Source: JABAAI01 sp965242745 (GTDB lineage: Bacteria; Spirochaetota; Leptospiria; Leptospirales; Leptonemataceae). From it: a stretch of 47,144 bases of DNA. How positions within the stretch are numbered: the stretch's first letter is position 1; the number at the start of each line of letters is the position of its first letter. Made by a program: the position numbers and the translations under genes. The stretch lies in contig CBDETG010000037.1 of assembly GCA_965242745.1 (NCBI GenBank), positions 1-47,144 on the forward strand, given 5' to 3'. The notes below the pieces were generated by a model. That model did no database searches. It was given only the letters and a program-made list of their open reading frames with translations, and was not told the origin of the DNA. Positions 17,274 to 25,734 of the stretch are shown here, one piece after another.

Positions 17274-18989
17274 TTGAACACTCCAACGCCAGTCACAAAC
17301 CCCTTTGATCTGCTTCCAGAAGAATTGGAAAGCCTTGGGCAGCTTTTGCATCCTGCCAATGGCGCTATGGTCAAAGCGCCCGTAGGCAAGCTTGTCAAAG
17401 CCCGATTCTTAAGCGCACAAGGGCGCAATTTCTACTTCGATATAGGAGAGAAGGAAGAGGGCATATGCCCAAGCAGTGAATTTCCCGAGATGCCTGCCGT
17501 AGGAGAAGAGTTTTCCATCATCGTTTTAGAAAGGAACCAGGAAGGCATAGCATTGCTTTCCAGAAAGGCAGCTCAAAAGAAAGAGGCTTGGGACGCAGTT
17601 ATAGAAGCCGAGGCTTCTGAGACAAGCCTGAGCGGGGAAATTCTTCGCCAAGTAGCGGGAGGCTATCTCCTGAGTTATGGACCCCTCAAACTATTTATGC
17701 CGATGTCCCACTCGCAGCCCTATGTGCAGGCTGCGGAAGGCAAATATTTATCCCCGGGTCATCAAATAGATTTTCGTGTCTTGGAGTTGAAAACGCCTTA
17801 TTATTCTGCCGTTGTCAGTCATACGAGGGCCATTGAAGAGCGCAATAACGCGCTTTGGGATCAGTTCTCGCAAAGCCATAAGGTTGGGGATATTGTCGAG
17901 GGGATCGTTATCAAAAGGGTTTCTTTTGGCGTCTTTTTGGAAGTGGAGGGCCTGGCAGCTTTATTGCACGTAAATGATGTCTCATGGCGAAAGAAACCCC
18001 CGCTGAAGAATAAATTTCATCTCAAGAGCAGGGTCAAGGCAAAGATTCTTGCCATAGACCGGGAAAATAACCGCATCAATGTAGGCCTAAAACAACTTAA
18101 GGATGAACCTTGGACATGGGCTGCAAAGGAGCTAGCAGTGGGCAAAAAGACGCGTGCTAAGGTGCTTAAGCTGACCAAGTTCGGCGCCTTTATGGAGCTC
18201 CAGCCAGGGCTGGAAGGTCTTTTGCATCTCAGCGAAGTGAGCTGGTCTCGCAAGCTAAAACATCCTCAAGAGCGCTTAAAGCAGGGGCAGAAAATCGAAG
18301 TGCAGGTGCTTTCCATGGACATAGAAAAAAAGCGTCTTACTTTGAGCCTCAAAAGGCTGCAGAAAGACCCTTGGGAAGCGGCAAGGAAAGAGATAAAGGC
18401 GGGAGATATTTGTACAGGCAAAATAACGGGCGTGCAGGATTTTGGCGTCTTTGTCCGGCTTTGTAAAGGCGTTGATGGGCTCCTGCATAGCAAAGAATAC
18501 AGCTGGAACAAGGATGGCAAAAAAGATATGTTCCAGAAAGATCAGGAAATACGGGTAAAGATATTAGATATTAACTGGGAAGAGCGGCGTATAACCTGCA
18601 GCCACAAGCAGCTTCAAGACAGTCCCCACACGCTTTTCCAAAAAGAACATCCTATTGGCTCTCTCGTAGAAGGCACAGTCAAAGATAGGCATTCTTATGG
18701 CGTCATTGTGCAGCTTCCAAACCAGTTAGAGGCTTTGATCCCCAAAAGCGCAACGGGTGTGCAAATTACAGACGCTTCAAACATAGAAGAGCATTTCCCC
18801 AAAGGCTCTGCCGTAAAAGCTGTAGTCAAAGATATAGATCTAAAAAGGGGGCGCATATATCTTTCCCTCAAGGATTATGAGAAACACGCAGAAAAGGCAG
18901 CCGCAAAACAATATCTTGTCGACAATCAGCATGAAGCCGCTTCCCGTCCCTTTGCCGCTCTTTTGCAGAAAGAGGAAGACAAGTCCTAA
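17274..18989 (+). CDS. rpsA: 30S ribosomal protein S1
   Basis: The 571 residues contain six S1 (OB-fold) repeats, as in the Escherichia coli type S1. Repeats 3-6 are clear, each with the G-x-V-FGVF/AF-L-G-LLH-S-W pattern (VSFGVFLEVEGLAALLHVNDVSW; TKFGAFMEL; QDFGVFVRL; HSYGVIVQL). The first two are diverged, as in other S1 proteins, where they bind the ribosome through S2. The start must be TTG 17274, since the first ATG is 32 codons inside. GGGAAGG lies 13 nt upstream, a long spacing. nadA follows after 33 bp. Confidence 0.92.
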   Translation: MNTPTPVTNPFDLLPEELESLGQLLHPANGAMVKAPVGKLVKARFLSAQGRNFYFDIGEKEEGICPSSEFPEMPAVGEEFSIIVLERNQEGIALLSRKAAQKKEAWDAVIEAEASETSLSGEILRQVAGGYLLSYGPLKLFMPMSHSQPYVQAAEGKYLSPGHQIDFRVLELKTPYYSAVVSHTRAIEERNNALWDQFSQSHKVGDIVEGIVIKRVSFGVFLEVEGLAALLHVNDVSWRKKPPLKNKFHLKSRVKAKILAIDRENNRINVGLKQLKDEPWTWAAKELAVGKKTRAKVLKLTKFGAFMELQPGLEGLLHLSEVSWSRKLKHPQERLKQGQKIEVQVLSMDIEKKRLTLSLKRLQKDPWEAARKEIKAGDICTGKITGVQDFGVFVRLCKGVDGLLHSKEYSWNKDGKKDMFQKDQEIRVKILDINWEERRITCSHKQLQDSPHTLFQKEHPIGSLVEGTVKDRHSYGVIVQLPNQLEALIPKSATGVQITDASNIEEHFPKGSAVKAVVKDIDLKRGRIYLSLKDYEKHAEKAAAKQYLVDNQHEAASRPFAALLQKEEDKS

Positions 18990-19022
18990 AAGCCTTCGCA
19001 TTGCTTTCGTAGATGGAAAGAT

Positions 19023-19985
19023 ATGCAAGAACTCATAAAAAAACTAAGCGCTACGCTGACTGTATACGAGAGGGAGCAGATGCTTCCTCTGATTGAAGAA
19101 ATCCTCCATCTCAAAAAAGAAAAAAACGCAGTGATTTTAGGCCATAATTATATGAGGCCTGAAGTATATCATGGGGTTTCTGATTTCGTAGGAGACTCCC
19201 TGTATCTGGCTCGTCAAGCTGCCGCAACGGATGCAAAAATCATTCTCTTTAACGGCGTGCACTTTATGGCGGAGACGGCGTCTATCTTGAATCCTGACAG
19301 GCTTGTATTGATTGCTGATCCCCAAGCCGGCTGCTCCTTAGCGGAAAGTATTAACGAAGCAGACGCAGTAGAACTCAAAATGCGTTATCCTTCCCTGCCT
19401 TTTGTCAGCTACATAAATTGTTCTGCGGCGATAAAGGCGCAGTCAGATATTTGCTGCACAAGCGCAAATGCCCTGCAAGTAATAGAAAGTCTGAATTCTG
19501 AGCGCGTAATTTTCGTGCCGGACATGTATCTTGCGCGCAATGTACAGGAACATACGAAAAAGGAAATTATTGCGTGGGAAAAAGGCGCATGTATGGTGCA
19601 TGAACAATATGAGGTGGATGATATTGAAGCGCTGCGTAAACAATTTGATATGCTGACAGTCATTGCGCATCCTGAATGCCCGCCTGAGATTATCCAAAGC
19701 TCAGATTTTTCTGGAAGCACCTCGCAGATGTCCAGCTTTATTGAAAAAAGCAAGGCTGAGAATATCTTTCTGATTACGGAATGTTCTATGGCTGACAATT
19801 TGCGTACAGATTTTCCTGAGCGCAATTTCGTATCTACCTGCCATACTTGCCCGCATATGAAGCGCATTACTCTGGAGGGAGTGCGGGACGCCTTGCTGTA
19901 TGAACGCTTTGAAGTCAGGGTGGAAGACAGATTCCTAAGGCCGGCGAGGCGGGCGCTGGAGCGTATGCTTACGCTGCAAAACTAA
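19023..19985 (+). CDS. nadA: Quinolinate synthase
   Basis: NadA condenses iminoaspartate with dihydroxyacetone phosphate to quinolinate in NAD synthesis, using a [4Fe-4S] cluster. The 320-residue chain has VILGHNYMRPEVYHGVSDFVGDS at the start, the cluster Cys regions SDICCTSANA, AHPEC and CHTCPHMKRITLEG, and GVHFMAETASIL. This is a full-length member. ATG 19023 follows GGAAAG closely. nadB and nadC are not in the window. The gene is the second in an apparent operon after S1, with the glycosyltransferase 9 bp behind. Confidence 0.95.
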   Translation: MQELIKKLSATLTVYEREQMLPLIEEILHLKKEKNAVILGHNYMRPEVYHGVSDFVGDSLYLARQAAATDAKIILFNGVHFMAETASILNPDRLVLIADPQAGCSLAESINEADAVELKMRYPSLPFVSYINCSAAIKAQSDICCTSANALQVIESLNSERVIFVPDMYLARNVQEHTKKEIIAWEKGACMVHEQYEVDDIEALRKQFDMLTVIAHPECPPEIIQSSDFSGSTSQMSSFIEKSKAENIFLITECSMADNLRTDFPERNFVSTCHTCPHMKRITLEGVRDALLYERFEVRVEDRFLRPARRALERMLTLQN

Positions 19986-19994
19986 AGCCCTGCC

Positions 19995-20771
19995 ATGCCT
20001 CTGCTCTCTGCCGTAGTCATCACCTTTAATGAGGAACAAAACATAGCCCGCTGCCTGAATTCCCTAAAAGGGCTTGCAGATGACATTCTGGTTGTAGATT
20101 CTTTTTCTACAGACCGCACCAAGGAGATATGCGCAGCGCAGGGCGTACGTTTTTTGAGTCATAAATGGGAGGGTTATTCCAAAACGAAAAATTTTGCGAA
20201 CTCTCATTGCAGGCACGATTGGATTTTATCTCTAGATGCTGATGAGGAGTTATCGCAGCAGCTTAGGGCTTCTATCATGGAGCTCAAAAAAAAGCTGGGA
20301 GCAAAGCCGCCGAAAGAGGCCTTGTTTTACAAAATTCACAGGCTTGCGAATTACTGCGGGCATTGGATCAGATACAGCGGCTGGCAAAGCGACCTCAAGG
20401 TGCGTCTTTTTGATAAAGAGCTTGCGCATTGGGAGGGGTCTTATGTACATGAAGTTTTGGCCTTCCCCTCAGGCATAAACGAGATTCCTGTCCTGCAGGG
20501 TTTTTGTTATCATTATACGGCCCGGACGCAGGAAGAGCATCTCAGGAAAATCCATCGCTATAGTGATCTGGCTGCGCAGAAATTGCTCGCACAGGGAAGA
20601 AAAACGAATTATCTAGAAATTGCGCTTCAGCCTGTCCTTGAGTTTGCCAAGAAATTCTTTTTGAAGAAAGGTTTTTTAGACGGCCCTATGGGCTATATTG
20701 TAAGCCGTAATTGCGCCAAAGCCTGCTTTTTACGCTATTGGAAGCTCTACAAGCTCCGCAAAGGCCTCTGA
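19995..20771 (+). CDS. Family 2 glycosyltransferase, WaaE/KdtX-like
   Basis: The GT2 fold is clear: VVITFNEEQNIARCLNSLKG at the N-terminus, DDILVVDSFSTDRT, and the metal-binding DADEEL of LSLDADEELSQQL. The segments LFDKELAHWEGSYVHEVL and HYTARTQEEHLRKIHRYS are typical of the lipopolysaccharide-core WaaE/KdtX group. It probably transfers a sugar to an envelope glycolipid at the cytoplasmic face. The exact acceptor is unknown. 258 aa, ATG 19995, 9 bp after nadA. Confidence 0.85.
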   Translation: MPLLSAVVITFNEEQNIARCLNSLKGLADDILVVDSFSTDRTKEICAAQGVRFLSHKWEGYSKTKNFANSHCRHDWILSLDADEELSQQLRASIMELKKKLGAKPPKEALFYKIHRLANYCGHWIRYSGWQSDLKVRLFDKELAHWEGSYVHEVLAFPSGINEIPVLQGFCYHYTARTQEEHLRKIHRYSDLAAQKLLAQGRKTNYLEIALQPVLEFAKKFFLKKGFLDGPMGYIVSRNCAKACFLRYWKLYKLRKGL

Positions 20772-20824
20772 CCTGAGCGGCTGAGGAAAGACAGGCCTGC
20801 CGCATATGCCGCCTTTTACATATT

Positions 20825-22072
20825 GTGATCGCAAGACTGACTCTTTCCTGCATAATAGGCATACTGCTTATTATTTTTTTCTTTACATTGCTTAGGCTGC
20901 TTCCGCCCAACATCGCTATGCATGATGAGCTGGCAATGCTGCTTTTAATCGTTTTTGCTGTTTTTGTCATTATGCCTGCTAAGAATAGGATATTAGCTTT
21001 TATCCTTCAACAAAGGAAAATACCCATTTATCCTGATCCTATCATGAGCGATGTAGAGCTGCCCAGGCATCCTATGAACGTGGAGAGCTTGTTTTCTAAG
21101 GATTTTCCTCTTTTGGCTGCCTATTTAGGTCTGCAATCAGCTGCCTTAATTGTATTGGAACCAAACCGCAAAGCCTATCGTTTGTATTCGTACCGGAAAA
21201 AAAAGAAAATTGCAGAACAACTCTTGTCTCGTAGGAAGTATGACAGGCTCTTCCAGTTTTTGGCCAAAGTAGAACCCGGCTCCCTGCTGAGAGATAATAA
21301 GGCTTTGCCGGAAGGAATTGCAAAGGATATACATGCCTTAGAAATAGACAAGGTTTATCCTTTTTCGTATCGCAAAGTGCCTATGGGCTTTTTTATCTTT
21401 CAAAAAGATTTTCAGTCTTCTTATGCTAATCATGTTTTAGAAATTTTCAGACATAAGGCAGCCTTGGCAGTGCAGAACTCTATCCTTGCCCATCGTGTTA
21501 TAGACGGACGCATCTATGAAAGAGAATTTACCGTAGCAGAACGCGTACGCAAGGCCCTGTTTTTTAGTGATGCCCCTAAGATCAAGTCGTACTCCATCAG
21601 CCATTATGAGCAGGATTTCCCCTTAATGCTGAACTATTTCCCACTGCAGGACAATCATTGGCTTTTTATGGCCATATACGGCAGGTCTATGAGGGCAGCT
21701 CAGGCTATACTTACATTTAGCATTGTAGGACATATTTATTCCTTTATCCACCTGCATACAAAAACAGAACTACATTCCCTTTTATCTTCTATTAAAGAGC
21801 ATGAAGACTGGATAAAAGCGGAGCATTCGCTCGCCTTACTTTTGATGAAGCTTGATACGCAGTCAAATACGCTGGAATATCTCGGCAACAAAGCCTTCAG
21901 CATTTACAAAAACTATAGCAGCAAAAGAGACGCTCGAGAAATTCATAGAAGAAGGCATGTAGACCTGCAAGAAGAAAAACAAAGCGCAGAGATAAGGCCC
22001 GGCTTTAGCTTTGATATATGCTGCGCCAAGGCAAAGTTTTTAACTATAGCTTACGATCAAAATGAAAACTAG
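20825..22072 (+). CDS. Membrane protein with GAF-like region and possible degenerate SpoIIE-type phosphatase domain
   Basis: Two N-terminal membrane helices (about residues 5-27 and 37-60) lead to a cytoplasmic region of about 350 residues. Residues near 170-235 (FSYRKVPMGFFIFQKDF, then LEIFRHKAALAVQNSILAHRVID) look like the end of a GAF domain. The following FTVAERVRKALFFSDAPKIKSY is placed like the linker into a PP2C/SpoIIE domain, but the metal-binding GD motifs are not visible. So it is either a pseudo-phosphatase or an unrelated domain. The start is GTG 20825, with no good ribosome site. It overlaps the end of the SufT-like gene by 4 bp. Confidence 0.65.
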   Translation: MIARLTLSCIIGILLIIFFFTLLRLLPPNIAMHDELAMLLLIVFAVFVIMPAKNRILAFILQQRKIPIYPDPIMSDVELPRHPMNVESLFSKDFPLLAAYLGLQSAALIVLEPNRKAYRLYSYRKKKKIAEQLLSRRKYDRLFQFLAKVEPGSLLRDNKALPEGIAKDIHALEIDKVYPFSYRKVPMGFFIFQKDFQSSYANHVLEIFRHKAALAVQNSILAHRVIDGRIYEREFTVAERVRKALFFSDAPKIKSYSISHYEQDFPLMLNYFPLQDNHWLFMAIYGRSMRAAQAILTFSIVGHIYSFIHLHTKTELHSLLSSIKEHEDWIKAEHSLALLLMKLDTQSNTLEYLGNKAFSIYKNYSSKRDAREIHRRRHVDLQEEKQSAEIRPGFSFDICCAKAKFLTIAYDQNEN

Positions 22073-22434
22073 AAGATACCGAGTACTGCCTTTGCGTCTT
22101 CAGAAGCCATTTCATGCGGGTTCCAAGCCGGCTGAAACACAACTTCTACGTCTACTTGCGGCACCACTCTTGTTGCGGCAGCATGCACTTGAGCTTTGAG
22201 CTGTGGTCCATAGGGGCATGCCATAGACGTAAAAGTCATCTGGACTTTTGCCTTTCTGCTGCTTTCCACAAGAATCTCATAAATCAAACCAAGCTCTGTC
22301 ACGCTTAGGCCTATTTCAGGGTCTTCCACCAGGGAAAGTTTTTCCCAAATATCCTGCTTGAGAGGCGCAAGCTGATCACCATCAGTTTCCATCTCTTTGT
22401 TTGCTTCCGGTTCCTGAGCAAGAAATGGGGACAT
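22069..22434 (-). CDS. DUF59/MIP18 family iron-sulphur assembly protein (SufT-like)
   Basis: The core IWEKLSLVEDPEIGLSVTELGLIYEI and MTFTSMACPYGPQL is the DUF59 signature (DPE-x-V--LG-IY; T---CP). Family members help iron-sulphur cluster maturation. It sits near lipA and nadA, both iron-sulphur enzymes, which fits (inference). I chose ATG 22434 (121 aa), because the longer frame starts at a TTG at 22518 and its extra residues are not conserved-looking. It converges with the GAF-like gene, with a 4-bp overlap. Confidence 0.85.
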   Translation of the reverse strand: MSPFLAQEPEANKEMETDGDQLAPLKQDIWEKLSLVEDPEIGLSVTELGLIYEILVESSRKAKVQMTFTSMACPYGPQLKAQVHAAATRVVPQVDVEVVFQPAWNPHEMASEDAKAVLGIF

Positions 22435-22601
22435 AGTAGAGCTTAAATACGTTTGCAGCGCAGCTGTCAAGCAACTTAGCGGGGCAATATGATTTTTGCG
22501 GGGGGTATATAAAAACAAGCAGCAAGCATGAGAGCTTCACAGGCGCAGGAAGTAGAGAATTTGCCCTTGTCAATTATGCAATCAGATATTTTTATGGGCG
22601 C

Positions 22602-23498
22602 ATGTCTGCTTGCGGCTATACAGAAAAGGCAAAGATTAAGATACGCCTGGACTCTCCTCTTAGAAAGGATGCAAAACAGGAAAGGCTTAGATTGACAAGG
22701 CAAAGCATAGCGAAGGCCTCCTTACACACAGTATGCCAAGAAGCTGCCTGCCCCAATTTACATCACTGCTGGTCACAAGGCACGGCAAGCTTCATGATCC
22801 TAGGGAAAAATTGTACAAGGCGCTGCGCTTTTTGCAATGTGCACACAGGACGCCCCTTAGCCATAGACCCGGAAGAGCCGCAGCGTTTGGCAGAAATTGC
22901 AGCGCAAATGGAACTAGAACACATAGTCATCACATCTGTAGACAGAGATGATTTGCAGGACGGGGGCAGCGCTCATTTTGCAGACTGTATTCGCTCTGTG
23001 AGGGCAGGAAGACCTAAGCTGCGTATTGAAGCGCTCATACCTGACTTCAAAGGAAGGCGGGCAAGTCTTGAGCAAATTTGGGAAGCAAAGCCTGATATTA
23101 TCAATCATAACGTAGAAACAGTCCCTTCATTATACAAAAGCATTTGTCCACAATCAAATTATGAAAATTCTCTTAGAGTCTTAAGGCTTTCTACTGAAGC
23201 TGGTTTTCTATGCAAGAGCGGCATCATATTGGGCTTGGGAGAGAGGCGCCTGGAAGTAGAGCGGCTTATGCGGGATTTGTCTTCCTGCGGCGTGAAGCTG
23301 CTTACTCTAGGGCAATACTTACAGCCTAGTCCCAAACATGCGCCGCTGAGAGAATATATTTCCATGGCTGCCTTTGCAAGACTAAAAGAATATGCTTTAC
23401 AGACAGGGATTCCATACGTAGAAGCCGGGCCTCTCGTCCGATCATCCTACCATGCTCAAGACAGCTTAGAAGCGTATTATGAATCTTTGGATACGTGA
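22602..23498 (+). CDS. lipA: Lipoyl synthase
   Basis: LipA inserts two sulphurs into protein-bound octanoyl groups. Both clusters are present: the auxiliary one at C45, C50 and C56 (CQEAACPNLHHC) and the radical SAM one at C71, C75 and C78 (CTRRCAFC). The conserved end RSSYHA supplies the Ser ligand. DIINHNVETVPSLY and KSGIILGLGE are family blocks. 298 aa, normal length, ATG 22602. The next gene starts inside its 3' end with a 20-bp overlap. lipB is not in the window. Confidence 0.96.
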   Translation: MSACGYTEKAKIKIRLDSPLRKDAKQERLRLTRQSIAKASLHTVCQEAACPNLHHCWSQGTASFMILGKNCTRRCAFCNVHTGRPLAIDPEEPQRLAEIAAQMELEHIVITSVDRDDLQDGGSAHFADCIRSVRAGRPKLRIEALIPDFKGRRASLEQIWEAKPDIINHNVETVPSLYKSICPQSNYENSLRVLRLSTEAGFLCKSGIILGLGERRLEVERLMRDLSSCGVKLLTLGQYLQPSPKHAPLREYISMAAFARLKEYALQTGIPYVEAGPLVRSSYHAQDSLEAYYESLDT

Positions 23499-24123
23499 AA
23501 TACAATATGTCTTAGTCTTCCTTTCTTTGCACTGTTTTATTACAGGCTTTTTAGGAGCACAGAGCCTGGCTTCCCGCAGGAAGCATGAAGTTGCTTTGAC
23601 GCTCAGCACCTATGCTCCCGTGCCAAGCACTGCGCTGGAAAGACTGCTTCGGCCGGGTTTAGGAGCGGGCCTTTTTTACCGCACAAATTGGCCTGATATT
23701 TTCTTTACAGAAGTGGTTATGGCTTGGACTTATATGGATTCACGTCAGACGCAAAGTCTGCTGATAGCGCCTCTTTTTGGAGCTCTGGGATACCGTCTTC
23801 CTTTTGAAAGCCGTCTGGATATTTTTGCAAAACTTGGTCTCGGAAGCAGCTATGTAGAAGTGCGGCCGGCGAATGTCCACGGCTGGCTCCCTTTATTCAT
23901 GAGCGGCGCAGAGCTTTCTATACTGGCCGCAAGATTTCTTCGCGTAGGCGTGCGCTTGGATTATTTTTTACTTTACGAACAGCATCTCAAAAAACCTAAG
24001 GAGCAGCAGCACAGCCCGCCCGTATCCGGCCATGTGGACGGACGCTTTCAAGGCAGGCAGGATTTTCGGGTGTACAATGCTCACGTTTTGCGCTTTGCCC
24101 TGCTCTTTGGCTTTGTTTTTTGA
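23479..24123 (+). CDS. Predicted outer-membrane beta-barrel protein, 214 aa
   Basis: An N-terminal signal peptide (hydrophobic core VLVFLSLHCFITGFLG, likely cut after GAQ) leads to alternating aromatic and small residues with amphipathic strands (GLGAGLFYRTNWPDIFFTEVVMAWTY; FAKLGLGSSYVEV; LRVGVRLDYFLLY). The chain ends in aromatic FVF, as barrels tend to. I do not recognise a named family. It overlaps lipA by 20 bp and the next lipoprotein gene by about 4 bp, so translation may be coupled. Confidence 0.7.
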   Translation: MNLWIREIQYVLVFLSLHCFITGFLGAQSLASRRKHEVALTLSTYAPVPSTALERLLRPGLGAGLFYRTNWPDIFFTEVVMAWTYMDSRQTQSLLIAPLFGALGYRLPFESRLDIFAKLGLGSSYVEVRPANVHGWLPLFMSGAELSILAARFLRVGVRLDYFLLYEQHLKKPKEQQHSPPVSGHVDGRFQGRQDFRVYNAHVLRFALLFGFVF

Positions 24124-25439
24124 TAAGATTGGGAAGGATGATCGCTTTTACAAAAACATTAGGCTTGCTGCCCGCATTATTTCTATTATTTCTATGGATG
24201 CTTTGTCCACTTTCCTGCATGGGCAAAGACGGCGAAGTGCTGCTTTCTTATTTGCTGAATAATCGTATGACTGTCATTCTTAAAGGAAGTTACGCTACTG
24301 ATCATCCCCTAGACTGGAGCGAAATGAACAATAATCAGATTTACGTAGACAGCGATGACAGTTTAGGGAGCCTGAGCCATCAAGCCCGAAGTTCCTGTGA
24401 CCCCTACAGTGACAGTAACTGTGTCCCCTCTTATGACTCGCTGCCTATATATCTGGATTTTGGCGGAATACGCCTGTCTACAAAGGCGCAAAGCTTGGAA
24501 AGTATCAATGACATAGGGGATACGGAAGAGTTTTGGGATATCGCCTCTGCCCAACGTGAAGTATATTGCAATCAATTGTACACAGATAACAGACAGCTAA
24601 ACACCTGTCATAGGAATGGGGGCGAAGGAAAGTTTGCGGATTTTATGAACGGAAAAGGGGCAGTCTACCCTTCTGTAGATATTCCAAGCGCTAAGTACCT
24701 GCATGTGGGGCTTTATGTTAGGCGTTTGATAACTGGCTGGGCATACAGAGGAACTGAGTTGATTGACAACGCTATCTTTGATAATGTAAGGGTGCAGGGC
24801 GCAAATATTGCTTTCTTTGCTGCGCATGATCCGCCTTCCAGCTCTACGGATGCGCCAAGCTCTTCCTTCTCTCAGTGGTTTCCCTTATATTATCGCGCCG
24901 AGGATAGCGATGCTCTGGACAAAGGCATAGCTTACTCGCCTGTTGTGTTGGAAATACGCTTTAACATGAAAGAAAATCTCATGGTGCATGGTTATTCTTT
25001 TGACAGCTCTACGGGCCTAAGCTCTAACAAAGTAATTGGCTTTAGCGACTGGCGCCGCGATCATAGAAGTGATAGTACAATCAGCAGTAGCAATTTAGGC
25101 GGGAATGTCCTTATGCGAGCGCGTTTTTTCCATCCCCATGAAGTTTCACGCCTTGACATCAGCAATACCAGCCCGATGCCTGCGCCTACAAGGCATTATT
25201 ATGCTCTTTACAAATCCAGCCAAAATGATCGCACAAACAATCTTCCCTATGCGGCTACTCCTGCTCGCAGTACCACAAATCAGCTCAATCATATCTCTCC
25301 TGCTTCTTATGAATTGCTATGCCAAGCAGACCTAAACCCTGTAGATGGCTATCCAGAAAGTAACTTAGGCGACCCTATGCCTATTGTGATAGACGATCAT
25401 CCACAAATCATGCAGATCAGCTATCCCTGTCCTCCCTAA
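24120..25439 (+). CDS. Putative lipoprotein, 439 aa
   Basis: A hydrophobic leader (LLPALFLLFLWMLCPLSC) ends in a Cys at about residue 33, a loose lipobox of the kind seen in some spirochaetes. The mature part is Ser-, Asp- and Asn-rich with several Cys and reads as a secreted beta-rich protein. No domain recognised. The frame opens at TTG 24120, overlapping the previous stop. ATG 24138 is an alternative start, though its GGGAAGG is directly adjacent. Repeat DNA follows within about 50 bp. Confidence 0.7.
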   Translation: MIRLGRMIAFTKTLGLLPALFLLFLWMLCPLSCMGKDGEVLLSYLLNNRMTVILKGSYATDHPLDWSEMNNNQIYVDSDDSLGSLSHQARSSCDPYSDSNCVPSYDSLPIYLDFGGIRLSTKAQSLESINDIGDTEEFWDIASAQREVYCNQLYTDNRQLNTCHRNGGEGKFADFMNGKGAVYPSVDIPSAKYLHVGLYVRRLITGWAYRGTELIDNAIFDNVRVQGANIAFFAAHDPPSSSTDAPSSSFSQWFPLYYRAEDSDALDKGIAYSPVVLEIRFNMKENLMVHGYSFDSSTGLSSNKVIGFSDWRRDHRSDSTISSSNLGGNVLMRARFFHPHEVSRLDISNTSPMPAPTRHYYALYKSSQNDRTNNLPYAATPARSTTNQLNHISPASYELLCQADLNPVDGYPESNLGDPMPIVIDDHPQIMQISYPCPP

Positions 25440-25734
25440 CAATGCAAAGCCACGGCAAATCATAGGCATTGGTAGCAGCGCATCAGAGCCCCCGCCGCAT
25501 ATTACAAAAACGCTATTTTTAACCACAGCCGCCAGCATTATGTCGCGTTGGGCGCAGTTAGCAACACCAACGCCGCTTATTCCAACAACGCCCAGACTCC
25601 GCATATTACAAAAACGCTATTTTTAACCACAGCCGCCAGCATTATGTCGCGTTGGGCGCAGTTAGCAACACCAACGCCGCTTATTCCAACAACGCCCAGA
25701 CTCCGCTTACACCAACCCCGCCCGCGCGGTCAGG
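25440..25734. repeat. 104-bp tandem duplication in a repeat-rich intergenic tract
   Basis: Copy one is 25495-25598 and copy two 25599-25702, identical as far as I can compare, with the first few bases of a third. Both contain the GCATTATGTCGCGTTGGGCG motif and the CCAACGCCGCTTATTCC motif seen in the 12.6-13.8 kb tract. Before them, at 25451-25473, is a 23-bp segment that is the exact reverse complement of 13382-13404. The region separates the lipoprotein from the accessory island. Confidence 0.85.

Noticed and set aside
22435..22518. N-terminal extension of the SufT-like protein from TTG 22518
   Set aside because: The added residues look random and the ATG at 22434 gives the usual family length.
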